A stretch of DNA of 64,000 bases, taken from positions 9,942,004-10,006,003 of the forward strand of contig OY979728.1 in NCBI GenBank assembly GCA_963855995.1, read 5' to 3'. Source of the stretch: Muricea muricata. Its lineage: Eukaryota; Cnidaria; Anthozoa; Malacalcyonacea; Plexauridae. Below, piece after piece: positions 23,428 through 42,200 of this stretch (position 1 is its first letter; each line of letters begins with the position of its first letter). The position numbers and the translations under genes were made by a program. The notes below the pieces were generated by a model, which was given only the letters and a program-made list of their open reading frames with translations, was not told where the DNA came from and did not search any database.

Positions 23428-23789
23428 AGCGTGATATCGACGTTCTCAATGTAATAAAGTCAATAAATTGTTCGAATGTGATTTTGAATGAATTTGTTAC
23501 AATTTTATAGAATAGAAATTTCGTTTTATGGTGCAACAGGAATAATTTTTAAAAATAGAATTTCGTTTAATATTTTTACACCGGAAGTAAACAATAGGGT
23601 ATTTAAATAAAATGCCGCGAGAATATTACGTCACTTACGCGCGTGTGCTCCCGCGAGATGGCACGAATTAGGCGAGGAGACCACGAATTTTGGCGCATGA
23701 GCAGAAAGCGTTTCACGTGAAAGCCTCCATTTCTCTCTCAACGTGAACGACTTTTGCTCGGAGGCGACGATAAAAAGAGCTATAAAAAT
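23428..23789. promoter_or_regulatory. bidirectional promoter (LENG9-like / ATP5F1A)
   Basis: 362 bp between divergent start codons. It is richer in GC and CpG than its surroundings at about 23610-23770 (GCGCGTGTGCTCCCGCGAGA, TTTCACGTGAAAG). No TATA box sits at a typical distance on the LENG9 side; AAAAAGAGCTATAAAAATATG on the ATP5F1A side is too close to the ATG to be one. Confidence 0.5.
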
Positions 23790-28763
<4,974 letters not shown>

Positions 28764-29650
28764 AAACTTTAGTGTGTGTTTGTTTTGCCTTAGGTTTGGA
28801 GATTTATCATGTTTTACATGTTTCACCACTGAGATAATTATTGTATTAAAAGTAACAAATTTTACATCTGTGATTCTTTATTCATTCCATTATATGTGTT
28901 TACAAATTCATTCAATCATGCATGTCACAATTACTTTATAATTTGATGCTTTTTCAAGCTAGAATATCTTTTGCCCTAATTGCACCTGGAAAATATGCAG
29001 GATTCTAATATTTGGTACTTCTTTGGTATCGCTCTACTAACTGTAGCGTCGTGCCATCCTCTTCAGTCATGTTGCGTACCTGTGGATCTCTTCACCAACC
29101 TTTGAAGTACAGAAAATAGGGTATTTGTTACCTTTAGCTTGTTCATATTTTAATGTGAGTTTTGGTTTGTTTCAAAAAACAGTCATGAATTTTGATTCAA
29201 CTAATCTTCACACTTTAATTTTTTCCATAAACATACACACAGACACAATACAGACATCACTGAATATCTGTACTATTTCAATTTGTAGCAAAACTTAACA
29301 TATCATTTGTGTCTGTTTCAGTTCTGCATGGATAAGTATTCAAAAAGCAATGAAAAATGCTGTTTTGTTATTAAGATAATTATACTTAATTATAGTGGAA
29401 CATGGAGTTGAGGTTTTGTGCCACTTTGCAATTAAGGACAAATTAAATAAATTAATATATTTCTATTTAAATAAGCAACAAGTGTGGGCATTCAAAAGAT
29501 TTACAATCGTTACTTTGAATAATGATATTAATTAGCACACTAATTATACATCAATACTATAGCAATCATCACTTTACATTTTAAGTTTATTTCATGTATT
29601 TAATTAATTAATATAGATTTTGACTTACATAAACTATTTATAATTCATAA
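28764..29650. other. spacer between convergent ATP5F1A and BORCS8 genes
   Basis: AT-rich 3' flanks. No further exon, RNA gene or clear repeat was recognised. Confidence 0.45.
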
Positions 29651-31961
29651 TTATTCATCAGTTTCATTAGCAGACAAATCATGAGTGTTTGCCCAGTGTG
29701 TAACTAACTCTTCCTGCTCCTGCCAAACTGTCATGCAAACTGGACATATGAAACCCTGCAGATAGGATGATAAAAATAAGTTTAATATGTTGTTAATTAA
29801 ATGTTTATTGGAAATGTTCTTCAATTAATGTATTAAGTTCTAAAAATTAACGGTCACTTGATTTTAAGATTTTAAGAGTATCTATCCAGAAGTTAAAACT
29901 TTTATAATTCGTTAGAGTATTCATGGTCTAAATTAGAGTAAAGTAGAATTTGAAAGTTGATTTTGAAGCATGAATGGTCTACGAGCAAACTGTAATGTTT
30001 CCAGACACGTTAAACCAAACCAAAATCCAAAATTCAGACAGCCAAATTTTAGTAAAAAATTACAGTAGTACATATAAGTCAGAGTAGTGCCTGACTACCT
30101 CGATAGGTTCCTGTTCATGAGTAACATGAGGTAATCCTGCCTGTGGTTGTGGTACTTGATAGCTTGTTGCTGATGTTTGAACGCTCTCAAGTCTAAAAAA
30201 TAGGTGGTCTCAACCTCTTCACAAACTGAAACCAAATGCTTTATAAAATGGTAATGATAAACTTAGATGATGGACAAAAGGTTTAATAATATTGTGAAAC
30301 ATGAATTCTAGCTTTCTTTGATCAGACCTTTGTAGATTTCTCTTTGATGCAATAGCACTCCTCAAACATTCCTTGAAATAAAAAAGTTGGGTTAAGTAAC
30401 TAATAATAATATGTAAGTTAATACACTGCATAGACAATTTAAACATTCCACTTCTTGGTTGGGCACAGCACTAGCGACCAGTGAGAAATCACACCTGAAT
30501 TATTGTAAAATGAGGATTCCAATTTATTGACTTTACATTTCTAAATTATAAAGAATATTAATTATATAATTTTGTACGGTAATTCACAAAATTAATTTGT
30601 CAAGTAATTTTACAAAACAATTTATATAGAGAATTGCGTAGTAATATTATATCATGTAAAAGATCAATGGGTTGTTCCAGAAAAGATCCCCCCCCCAAAT
30701 GGAAGAAATTGACAATACCCCTCCCTGGACATTCTACACAAATTTGAGACATTTTTTAGATCATTCCCCTCCCAGATGGCAGAAATTCCCTCTGTGTGCG
30801 GGTATTGGACCTTGTTTGGAACCAATACTCAGTACTCACTTCAAAGAATAGTCTAAATCATAGCTGGCTCCTTGAATTTTAGACTGTAGGCTTTGTAGTT
30901 CAATCTGTAATTATAGTATGATACATACATTGCACTTTACTTGTGGGTTAATGGTACCTTGTGAGAGCAAATGCCTTTTGTTAAGAAGTTACTGGTAAAC
31001 AGGGCCTTTGTGAGGGTGGGGTGTTGGGATGTCACCCCCTAAAAACTGCCATTGTCAGCAAGTGAATCCTTTGTCTACAAAACTGTGCGAGTGCTTTGTC
31101 TCCAGCCTTATATTCACATGTCTTACTGCAGAACAATAAATACATTTATATTTTAATATGCAAAATGCTCTTCTACATAAATGGACAATTCCCCTTTTAG
31201 ACAAAACTTTTGAATTAGCACAATCATTAGCAATTTAGCACAGCTAAAAAGAGCATCCTAAATTTAGTAGAATCGTGAAGATTGGTTGATAAAACATTTT
31301 ATAATATAGCATTTGTAAATCCTGAACGCTGATTGGCTAAGAGCCGTGTTGATATAACTCTATGTCAACATGGAAAATTTCCCGCCACTCTCCTGTTAAA
31401 GTTCTTTGTGCTATATTATAAAAGAAATATAAAACATTTTTTCCGTATTGATATACAGTTATATCAACACTCGTGAAAATTGGAAAAACTCGAAATTGTG
31501 TGACAACACTCCACCCTGCGGGCGTCGTGTTTCCACACAATTTCTCGTTTTTCCAATTTCCACTCGTGTTGATATAACTGTATATCAACACGGAAGATGT
31601 TTTATATTTCTTAAGTAAAATGTCAAAAATACAATCCTGTGAAGTGACCATGCCCATTTGCCTGTAAAATTAACACTCACACCTCCCCCCAGTTCAAAAT
31701 CCTTTGCAATGGCCCTGCTGGTAAGCTTCTTACAGAGGGCCTTCACTAGAAATCCATTTATATCATTAGGTAGTAAAAGATCCTATATTTTTGTATGCCT
31801 TTAACTGCACTACTGATACTTGCAACATTAGTTGCATTATTTATCAACCTTTTTCTCAACAAGATTAGGCACAGATCTTTTTACATGTTCTTGAATTCTG
31901 TACAGGCCCATCGATGGGTCATTTAACATCAAGTGTATCGTTTCCGACAACTTGTCAGCGA
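29651..31961 (-). CDS. BORCS8: BORC complex subunit 8 with a C-terminal C2H2 zinc finger (5' exon not found)
   Basis: Six small exons join in one frame: 31849-31961, 30840-30904, 30452-30494, 30328-30371, 30099-30192, 29651-29755. The first encodes ADKLSETIHLMLNDPSMGLY then RIQEHVKRSVPNLVEKK, matching the BORCS8 core (human KVTDKFTESVYVLANEPSVALY, RLQEHVRRSLPEL). The next exons continue the helices (QGASYDLDYSL, LVASAVPNQE, ECLRSAIASKR) in the family order. BORCS8 belongs to the BORC complex, which recruits ARL8 to lysosomes for kinesin-driven transport. The last two exons add a Pro/Gln-rich linker and EGFICPVCMTVWQEQEEL with the histidines of a C-x2-C-x12-H-x4-H finger, like the Rab5-binding finger of EEA1 (EGFICPQCM). 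Human BORCS8 ends without it. The first coding exon (a dozen or so residues) was not identified. The donor of the 30452-30494 exon (GTGGAA) is weak. Confidence 0.72.
31183..31330. repeat. dispersed repeat, second copy at 53213-53330
   Basis: GGACAATTCCCCTTTTAGAC, then AGCACAGCTAAAAAGAGCAT and CCTAAATTTAGTAGAAT, recur with few changes at 53213-53330 in the same orientation. In this copy it adjoins the palindromic element at 31422-31612; in the other it runs into the foldback at 53307-53715. Confidence 0.65.
31422..31612. mobile_element. near-perfect palindromic MITE, 191 bp
   Basis: AAGAAATATAAAACATTTTT at the left end is mirrored by GATGTTTTATATTTCTT at the right. GATATACAGTTATATCAACA and its complement, and AAAATTGGAAAAACTCG with its complement, pair in between. 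Arms are about 80 bases with a short GC-rich loop. It lies in BORCS8 intron sequence. Confidence 0.8.
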
Positions 31962-33269
31962 CTACACATAATAAACACAAAAATAATATCATTATTTAAA
32001 GACTGTGATCCAATTTCTAACAAGGCTGGATTTTGTAGAAATGTGAAGGGAGGTAAGGAGATTTTTATGAGAGGTCCTATTGTGATCACTCCAAGTGGAC
32101 AAAGGGTAAAAATAAAAAATAACTTCTGGTAATAAGAAATATCATCAAACAATTAATATTTGCTAAAGCAGGCATTTATTAGGAAAGGGGCAAAAATTCT
32201 TGGGAGGGGGGGGTGCTGAAAATTTCAGGGGAGATGTGCACCTTCCCCCAAAATCCGACCATGACTCGTACAAAAACAAAATCAAATCTTAACTTAATCA
32301 ATTAGATCGAATCTCTAGTTTAATCCAATCCTTACTGTAGGATTAGGATTCGATTTAGATCATTTATTTATGATTAGATTAGGATTTCATTTCTTGTGCG
32401 TCTCAAGGGTTGCAGGACAATATGAAGTAATTTGTTAAAAAGTTCTAAAATTACCCCTTATCACTTTAAGATCCGTTTCTGAGGGCATTTGAGCCATATA
32501 AAACGATTAAACAAATTACTTAGAAGTGATTGAACTGTGATCTATCCGCCATCCCAATTTGATCTAATAATTGAATGCTTGAACGTAATGCTCTGTACAC
32601 GATATTGATGATATCTCCAGCCAAGGTTATCTCCAGCCTATCTTCACAGGTAGTCTAGCGTCTTATTTAAAAGTTTTTAAAAATAAAAATAGACAAAAAA
32701 TGTGCAATTTTTATATTTCTTTGTTTTTCTCGCTCCAGTCGTTGTGAGTCGATTGATAATAATATAATTATAGCGCCTGCGAACATGTGCAATGCTTCAT
32801 CTAATAAAAACATGATGCAATCGCGATGCATTGTGGTCCAACGGGTATGACTAAAGTGAAAGTTATATCAAATATCAAAGTTATATCCTTTGTTATACCG
32901 TGGTTATATGAAGAAGGGAGTTATCTCTGGAGAGTTATGACTCACACCACGCCCACTTTTTTTAACTCTCCCGGCGTTTCCTTGGACCACAGTTCTTGGA
33001 CTAACTTGAGAAGTTATAGACAGTCGTGGCACTCCATATTCCATTATTCCTGGTTTTACTAATAGCCACCGGCCCCATATAAGTTGGTTGCTAAGGAGGC
33101 ATTTAGCTCAGAACGTCAGCCAATAAGCGCTTGGCCCTGCATCCGGGTCTTGAATTTGCCCCCATGTTCCCTTTTGTTTACACCACTGACTGCTGCTGCG
33201 CCACTGACAAAAAATAGAAACCACAATAGAAACTACATTGAACTTTAGTGGCTTTCACTCAAAAAGATT
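31962..33269. other. shared upstream region of BORCS8 (-) and gene A (+)
   Basis: It should hold the missing first exon of BORCS8 and the promoters of both genes. Nothing convincing was found: no TATA box at a fitting distance, and several possible ATGs without matching donors. A poly-G run lies near 32200. Confidence 0.4.
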
Positions 33270-36200
33270 ATGGCAGAGTCTTTGGAGCCTAGTTATGACC
33301 CTGGGCGAACAATTGTTGTGTGGAATTTTCCTGAAGATGTCGGAGAAGATGAACTGACGGCTCATTTTCTAAAGGAAAAGAGTGGCGGTGGAGATGTCGA
33401 GGTTGTGGTGGACGGAAGTGTGGCGTTTGTTATTTTTGATTCGCCTGAAGGTCAGAGCGCTTTGTAGTACTTAACTGTTTAAATGTTTGTGGCGCGTATA
33501 TGAAAGTAACTATTCAACTACGGGCTAGCCCTTATGTATTTATATTTTGCGTTTAGGTTTCATTTAGCGCTATCACAGACAGCGAACGATATTAGGTTTT
33601 AGGCAATGTATTTCTCTTCAAACAGCTGCTTCGAAGTTCAAACAGCTGCTTTTCTGTTAGCTTTCACCTATGCTTTCACTTTATGATTTGCTGTTTCGAC
33701 TTACGAAACATAACGTATGACGGGATCAATTTAAGGAGGCCCCCTACAGTTTTAGTCCCCGAGCCAACGGCGCGAAGCGCCGTGCGAGGGTACTAATTCC
33801 GCACGGCTATTTACACCCGGGAAAAGGAAAGCATAGCGAAGTCTGAAGTTCATCAAATATCGCGGGCGCGTGGTTCAAGGGTGGCGGTGAGTGGGAGTCA
33901 TAGATATAGGAGACCTAGATTGCTGACTGTGGTAGAATTCATAAGGCATGCGCGTGGCAACTATGAGCATTCAAAATGGCGGCTCAACCGGGCAAAAATC
34001 ATAGAGTGGTATAGGGGAAAACCATGTTTTTTGCATTTTACGTCGTCCTACAGCTTCCGATCCCGTCATAACACATTATTTTGGAAAGAGCTAACTGATG
34101 CGAAGGTTTTGAATGTATATTTGTACAATTTAAGTTCATTAAAGTCGAAATAATCGATCGCGAAACGTTTTCTGAAGATCATAGCATTTGGTCGGTTGAG
34201 CTGTTCGAGACAATTTGTTGCAGAAAATAAAGGTTTGGGTTCTTTGGGTACTTTTTTTCTTAAGGATCTAGGTTGGAATATAAAACAGGGAATAATATTG
34301 TGAAGTTTCAACTTATTTTGCTTGATTTATCTGGTCTACTACTCTGCTGGTTTGAAAACTCTGATGCTTTGTTTACTATGACCTTGCTGCTGCAGATGTG
34401 TCACGGAATCTCAAGTCCATATGGCCTAGACTGTGAAAAGTGATGAAACAATCAGGTTTTTATTGAGAGCTAATGCCAGAAAAAGTTTTCAATGGATTAA
34501 TTTGAAGTAACTAACTAATTTGTGTATAGTATAGCTATGCATTAAATTGTTAAAGTATCTTAGTTCCCTCCCCAAGACACCTGATTGATTTTTTACAGTC
34601 CAGGCCATATTGATTAGTCAGTCATTGCCAAAAAGAATAAAGCTATTCAGCTTTCGCCTCTGGGATGGATTTCCTTTGCCAAAACAAAGTTTGAGTAAAA
34701 CCTCTGACAAGACAATATCAATGTGTTCATGGTCTTAACAAGGTGGAAAGGATAATCAAAAATAGATGGGATGGCATCTTTTTCAGATTGGTCTATTACT
34801 TGCTCTCCTGTAATATTAATAAAGTTGTCAGGTATAAAGTGTTTCTCATGCATGCCAGACTGAATATTTAGTTGACATCCAGTCTGCCCATTTCATTGCT
34901 GTTATTCAATTTGTTACATGCTGGGATTGGTTATGAGAAGTTAAAATAGTGCAAACTTAAGGGAAAGATGTATTATTGGTTCACTAATGTGAACAAAAGT
35001 CTTTGACAGAATTGTTGCATGATGTTCAAAACAAGATCTTATTTGGTCTAACATTCTTTGCATAATTAAAACTGTAAATAGTTTTATATTATGGTATTAT
35101 ATGTAGCCAACAAACTCAAAACTACATTTTGTTGTCATTACAGTATTTACAAAACAAGTTGTTTTTATGCTATTGAAAGCTTTGTTATTTTATTGTCTTA
35201 AAGTATACTTTTTATATGATTTATTGTCTTAAACTATTCTTTTTATATGAAGGATATATGGTGTACAAATGTACAGTATTATATAGACTTAATACTTATG
35301 GAAGGACCTGGCAGTTATACCATGGATAGTAGGTATATGAACAATATTTTATTATTCATAGGTATATGCTGGACAATATTCAGGCATGCTTATACATGGG
35401 TAGTTAAAAAGCAATAGATATTTTATTATCCATAATATATACTGGAAAATATTCAGATATTTTTGGCATGCATTGCCACAGCAGAAATTTCAGATGAAAA
35501 TACTGTATTTTGGTCGAAAAAAACGATGAAAGAACTAAATAAACAGTACTAGATCTTAGAATAACTAGATATATATCTCGTTACGTTGGAAAATCTCGTA
35601 AAAGACCGAAGAAATTCATAGGAAATGAAACCAGGCCGACAGGTTCGCACGCTTTTGATCTTTACCCACCTTTGCCCAGTTGTAAAAATGTAAAATATAA
35701 ATTGCAAAATGTACTAATTATAACAAACATACATTCAAAACCTTCGCATCGGTTAGCTCTTTCCAAAATAATGAGTCGGAACGGGATCGGAAGCTGTAGG
35801 ACGACGTAAAATGCAAAAAACATGGTTTTTCCCTATACCGCTCTATGATTTTTGCCCGGTTGAGCCGCCATTTTGAATTTTAAAAAATTGCCACGTACGC
35901 CTGCTGCGCCGAGTCAGCAATCTAGGTCTCCTATATCTATGGTGGGAGTGGGTGGTCATCACTGATCTCAAAAATATGGTGGACTATATTGCACTACAAT
36001 ATTTCGTATTTTTGCAAAAAGATTTGGCAACTTTCACAACCAACGAAGGGTGGTCATTTCTGATCTCAGGAATATGGCGGACTATCAGGAGTAGCAAACA
36101 CTTAAGGCATCCAAAAAGGCGAGAAGTAAGACGAAAACGACTGCCACAAGACTCTTGAAGAGAGATTAATTCGGGGAAAATACAGAGAAGCGCCAAGAAT

Positions 36201-39200
36201 TGACTATGACGTGAAACACAAGGCAAGTTTGTTGTTAATGCGTATTTATACTTGTGTTTTAATGCTTTATAAAGGCCGGCGTAGCCGTACTCATCCAGTC
36301 TATTCACTGTTTAAATTCCAGAGTAAGTTTATGTTTTGTAAATGCAAGACTGTCTTCTTATTACTAATGTAATTAATAGGTCGTATTTTATACCAAATTT
36401 AAGCTTACATTAGGCGTAATAACATACTGATGACAAATGTTGTGCCAATTAAAAAAATTGTCAATAAAACAAGGATTAAAAACTGATATTTTGTCATTTT
36501 GAAAAAATATACAGAAAGAATAACAATTGCCGTGTTGCTATGACAACAACCTATTGAAGTACTTCATGTAATTCCGAAAATATAGTTGCATGCTCTTAGT
36601 TAGTGGCGAGGGGTTGCTGCATGCATGTATTTCTAGTATATATCAAAGACTTAAACTAAAAGGCGTCTTAAATAAGAAAACTCGATGTTTTTGCATAAGC
36701 GTTTGCTTGCTCGAATATCAAAGAGTAATTTTCAAATAAAATTGTAACTCTTGACGTAACCATGGCGACATGTCGTCATTATTTAGATACAAAAATTTAG
36801 CAAAAAAGCCATCGTAGCGGATAAACGAGCACGGTGACCTATCTTTTTTATTGCAGAAATTGCATGATAATGACATTCTTAATCTTTTTAGAAAGTTATT
36901 TAAAAATCGCCAGTGTAGTTTTTTTTTAAAAGCCAAAAATTAGTTTCACAAAAACTACACTGGCGATTTTTTTCAAATTTTGAAATTTAATAGAACTTAA
37001 TAGGATAAATACATATACAAATTTTGAGATATAGTCACCGTGCAAACAAGCGAGAAAATAGCACCTCTAGGTTCCCCAAAGTGACTTTTTTTACTTTTTT
37101 ACTACACGCAAAAAGTATTTTCACTGACCGTACACGCATTCATCACATGTTTGCGGACGTGTGTCGGCACGTTTTATGCGTATTGTAATAGCCGTAGTAT
37201 TTTTTCGTTTGGAATTTTTTGTTTAACTATGTTTAAGAAGAGATTAAAAGACATTCATATTGCCAAAAAGTAAAAAGACAACATAATAAGGCTTGAAGTG
37301 AATCCACTGTTTGTTGAATTTAGTATTGTCATTAAAAACTGATGCACAAAAATCTTTTCAAAACATTGAATTACCAATTTGACTTCATGGCTTAAATACA
37401 TGACTGTATGTACTATATACACAATAGTTACTAGATTATGTTGTTAAAACACGAAAAAAATCGCATCTACTTGAACAAGAAAACTTACATAAGCTTCGGT
37501 AATACTTCAGAAGAGCCATGAAGCCGATGGAGACAATATAAAATAGTTAGTCGGAGTCCATACAGTTTTCGTAAAATTTCGAACATCGAAAATTACATTA
37601 CTGGACGTAATAAGCAACCAAAAACTTATTTAAAACACATACCTCTTGAACCTAGAAACACAAACGATTGTAAGGAAGAACTAGTGTTTTTTTGTATGTA
37701 GAAACACGAAAACATCGGCAAAAATAATTGTTTTTAAAATTGAAAACCCTTGAAAACTTTGAGCAATTTTATAGCCGGCCACGAACATTCCACGCGTGAT
37801 TCGCGCGGACAACGTCTGATCTCTATAAATCCGGTTGTAACTGAACCAAACTGTAGGGAGCCTCCTTAAGTTAAAGCCCCCCTATGCATAGGGTGGCGTA
37901 TATTAAAATAACAAAATTTTGCGTTTGAATATACGCCCCCCTTTAAACAAGCGTTAATTTTCCGTATTATCGTTCGTATTTGTTTTGAAATTGCATATAC
38001 TCATATTTAACGAAACTGGAAGGAGATACTTTATATATATATGAAATAACAAATTTCAGTATTGCACATTGTTTTAACACGCTTGTTTTCACACCTTTCG
38101 TGTATTGTTTTAAAGGCGGATAAACAGTGAAAGCGGTAACGTTTTTGTAAACAAATTCAAATTAGCGAGTAATTTTATTACAAAGGACTTGCGTCTGTAA
38201 CACGCATAGCCAATAACATGCACTTTAGCTGTGCTGTCTTGATACTGTGTTGACCAAAACAACCTCATATTTGGTCGATGAGTCATTACTAAAGTTCATT
38301 ATAAAAAGACCTCAAAATGCTTGTTAACCATACTGCCAGTATATCTCCGACGCGACAACACAAGCGAAAGAAAGCATGTCTTTTCACGGCGAACTTCGAG
38401 AATTTCATATTATAAAGGGGGCGTATACTGAAATGACCATTTCAATATACGCCACCCTATGCATAGGGGGGGGCTTTAACTTAAATTGATCCGTATGACG
38501 TAACATCCGCGTAGGTGTATGCAATATCAAATGCGATATTTGAAGTTTTAAAAAGTAGCAAGAATTCAAGAAATATATTTTCGTGGCACCCGTCTACAGG
38601 AGGTCAGGTGATGAGGTTCATTTGAAAGGTATTTGCAGTAGAAAAATTGATGCATCACAATTTGCATCACGACAAAAGGGTTAAAAAAATGGCGCTGTTT
38701 TGGTTCAGTCTTTACTGTTGAAAAAACTTCGAAGAATGAAAAACAATTTCTGTGTGACCAGTCAAACTGCAAAATTAAAGTTTTCAGAATTAGGTTTAAT
38801 AATACCATTTGCACTGGCTTAGCAACGAGCACTTCATTTCAAATCACTACTTATTAACTATTTACTCTATTATTTAATGAGGTATTGTTATGTTTTCAGT
38901 GGTAACAAGCGTCCTTAATGAACCCCAGCAAGTCATAGATATCAATAACTCCAAGATTGAAGTGCAGAGTTATCAATTATGGTTGACCAACAAGAAAGAG
39001 AAGGTCAATAATTATAGACAAACTGTCATGTATATCCTGTTTTAGAGAAAAGGCTTTCCTCCTAACTGAGAAAGTAGTTTTACTAAAATGTTTGTACATC
39101 AGTGTTCGGTGATCGTTTAGTTGTTCAAAGTTTGTGAACCTCGTTCTTATTTCTTCTTTACTCTCAAAACAGGAAAGGCCATTTAGTTCTCCAGTAGAGA

Positions 39201-42200
39201 GTCCTGGAAGTGGCAATACAGAAGATGCAGATGAAAAGGATGCAGTTAAAACAATTTATGTGAGCGATTTAAAAGATTCGACAACCACAGATGCTATTAC
39301 GTTTTTCTTTGAAAACACAAAAAGAAGTGGAGGTGGTGATCTACGTGAAGGCAAAGAAGGATTCAAGAGACTTTCTCCCACTGTTGCCCGGTTGACATTT
39401 GTTTCTTCCAGAGGTATCGTCTTCAGTTAACTCTTTGTATTGCATCATCATGTAAAGGGCTTGTGATAATATCCATGTTTAAAGATGTACTGGTCAATGG
39501 AAAATGTCATAGTTATAATTATCTTCCATCATCTTCTTGTAGTTGTCTCTCTACCTTAACATTTTCTCTTTACATTTTTTCTTTCTTTTATCTTCTAAAT
39601 CTTTCAGCTAAGGTAAAATCATACCTTGTTTTATCATGTGTAACTCCAGTCCTTTCCAGTACAATTAAGCCTGTACGATTCTCATATTTTGCCGATGATT
39701 GACGAGTCATTGTCGGTAATCATTCAAGGAAAAAATTTACAAAGGATTTTACTTGTGAGTAATTACCTACAATAGATGCTGCCATACATGAACGAGGTCA
39801 CAGAATTGGATCAAGGCTTTACCCCCATCTCATCTTCTCAGAGAGAAGAGAAACATGTAGTAAATTCTTCTAATCGTTAAATAAGGGCAATAATCACAAT
39901 TGCACTCTTGAATAATAATCAACCCTAGATCCCAATCCAATAATGCATTTTACCTAACTTTAAGACAAACTGTTCTAAGTACTGTATGTTAAAACATGCA
40001 TTAAGCAACATTGACAATCATTTCTTTTCTTTATTTACCATTGTTTCTCTCAGGATCATGTATTTTCTAGCTGTTTCTTGATCATTTAGTCCAGTCTTTG
40101 AACAATTAGAAAATTAGCTGCCGGGTCTTAATATCCTAGTTTATCTTTTTGTTTCACCGTCTTGGTCTTAAGATGTTATTTATAACTGTACATTTGTAAT
40201 ATTTTTGTTTAGTTGCTAAATATGTGCTTGAGAGAGCCAAAGTGACACCTCTTCGACTCGAGGGAAATTTATTGACAGTGAGCAGCGAGTTTATACCAAC
40301 ACATGACCAGAGTATACTACTGGCAAAGAATCTTAATCCAAAGACGAGCAAACAAACATTTAAAAACTTTGTTGAATCAACGCAAAATGCTGATGTTTTC
40401 AACATTGTTTTCGGGAAAGATGGTAAAGCTCTCGTCATATTGAAAAGTACGATAGGTGGGTTTTTTCATTATATTTGTAAATATTGACGACATATTTGTG
40501 AATTTGGAAGATACTTCGGAATGTCCAATGCTAATATCTCCAAACATCACCCCTCTTTAGATGCTGATGAAGATGATTCAGGGAGAGAAAATGCAGATAT
40601 GAAACTGGATGGATCCATCATATCTCTCGAGTTTCCTCCACTAACCAAAGGAATTAAGATCAGCAATTTACCACAAGATACCACTACTGATGATATCAAG
40701 TTCAAATTTTCAAACCAAAAAATTGGCGGCGGTAAAGTGACGGACATAATGTTGGACAAGAAAAATGGAGTTGCTAATGTTTACTTCGAGAAATCCTCAG
40801 GTGGGGTCATAACTTATGGTAATTGCTTATGAGTGGAAATATGTCAGTGTTGTCGTGTTATTACTTTAATAAACCATTATTTTCAAATATTTTGTATAGT
40901 TGTTCCTGAACTCGTGAAGAAGAAACATACATTGAATGACATTTCTTTAACCGTGATTCCTTACTATGATGATTTTGATGAACTTCAAGAAAAAAAGACC
41001 AGAACTTTCGACCACTCTGGCGAGTATCCTATCGACCCTCTTGTCATGGACTACATAATGGATACACAGGAAATCGATAAGAAGTTCGACTTTAAATCAA
41101 TGAAGTTTGATGGAGAAACATCACGATTTCATTTTACGAAACAATTCGACGATCCTAAAGACGCGACAGAATTTAAAAACAAGTTGAACGACTTTCTACA
41201 ATCGTTTGCCAAAGAAGAAGTAAAAATCCCTAAGGTTATTTTCCACAAAGGTAAGGAAGAGATTAAAAACAAGAGCGAAGCAGACAAAGTCGATTTCAAT
41301 TGTTATCGTTCTCGAATCTTTTTGGTTGGGGAGAAAAATGTTGTTGCCGAAGTAAAATTGGTGTATGAAGCCGGCATCAATTTGGCACATGAAGCCCCGA
41401 AGGAATCGGCAGATTTTCTAATTGAAGGCAAAATCAAGCTGAAACTAAAACATGAGCTGAAAACAGACGACGCCACAGAAGGAGCTGTGAGTCCTAAATG
41501 CATACTGACCTTGAAGATATGTGACCACGAGGTAATATTAAAATAAATTAGCTGTCACTTGATTCGCTATGGTAGTATTTTTAACAATGCTGTCACTTGA
41601 TTCGCTATGGTAGTATTTTTAACAAAATGGCTTAAAAATCAATTTTTTGTCGAAGAGTAAAACAATTAAATTACTTTTACAGCTTTGATTACTTTAAAAA
41701 CAATTTGTAAACTTTTATTCCGTTTAAAATATGACATACCTGTATATTAATAAGGACTTTCCTTCTCTCCATTTTTAAGAAAAAGCGATTTCCGATAATT
41801 CTCAACGTGATAACCCCAGAGGAAGAATCAAAGTCAGAAAATCTACAAGAATTCAAGAACGAACAGTTACAGATACGCCGAGACTTGATCCTCATACGAG
41901 AGATTATAGAACCGTTAATGAGCAATTCCAAACAAGTATTGGAACGTTTAATTGATGAAAGAGCTATTGAATCCAGTACATTTAAACCCATGGATACGAT
42001 GAAAGTTCGCTTCCTAAGCCAACACTGTTGGGATAAGATTAAAGAGAAAGAACGAAGTTACAAAGGTGAAGGCGTTGTTGTAAGTAAGGCTGATGATGCT
42101 AACTCTTTGGAAGTAAAGAGAACGAAGAAGGGCAGAAGTGATATGATCATGGTCCTGGGAGAACTGGCTGGAAAAGTTGATACCATGGTATGTTGGTTTT

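Larger units (their letters stand above)
33723..38492. mobile_element. outer MITE-like element with 8-bp TSD, split by a later insertion
   Basis: Ends GGATCAATTTAA...TTAAATTGATCC are flanked by a perfect 8-bp direct repeat GTATGACG (33715-33722 and 38493-38500). If the inner insertion is removed, the left end continues as GTTAAAGCCCCCCTATGCAT, AGGGTGGCGTATATT at 37870-37905, the mirror of the right end, giving terminal repeats of about 47 bp and an element of about 635 bp. The gene B intron has the corresponding unoccupied site near 52320 (GTGTGACGTAATACC). GG termini with an 8-bp TSD suggest Merlin, but hAT or P are not excluded. Confidence 0.75.

Noticed and set aside
31060..31145. possible extra minus-strand exon (CEYKAGDKALAQFC)
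   Set aside because: It has an acceptor but no donor in phase, and the BORCS8 frame is complete without it.
35952..36307. frames on both strands inside the nested transposon
   Set aside because: Short, no transposase motif, within a non-autonomous element.
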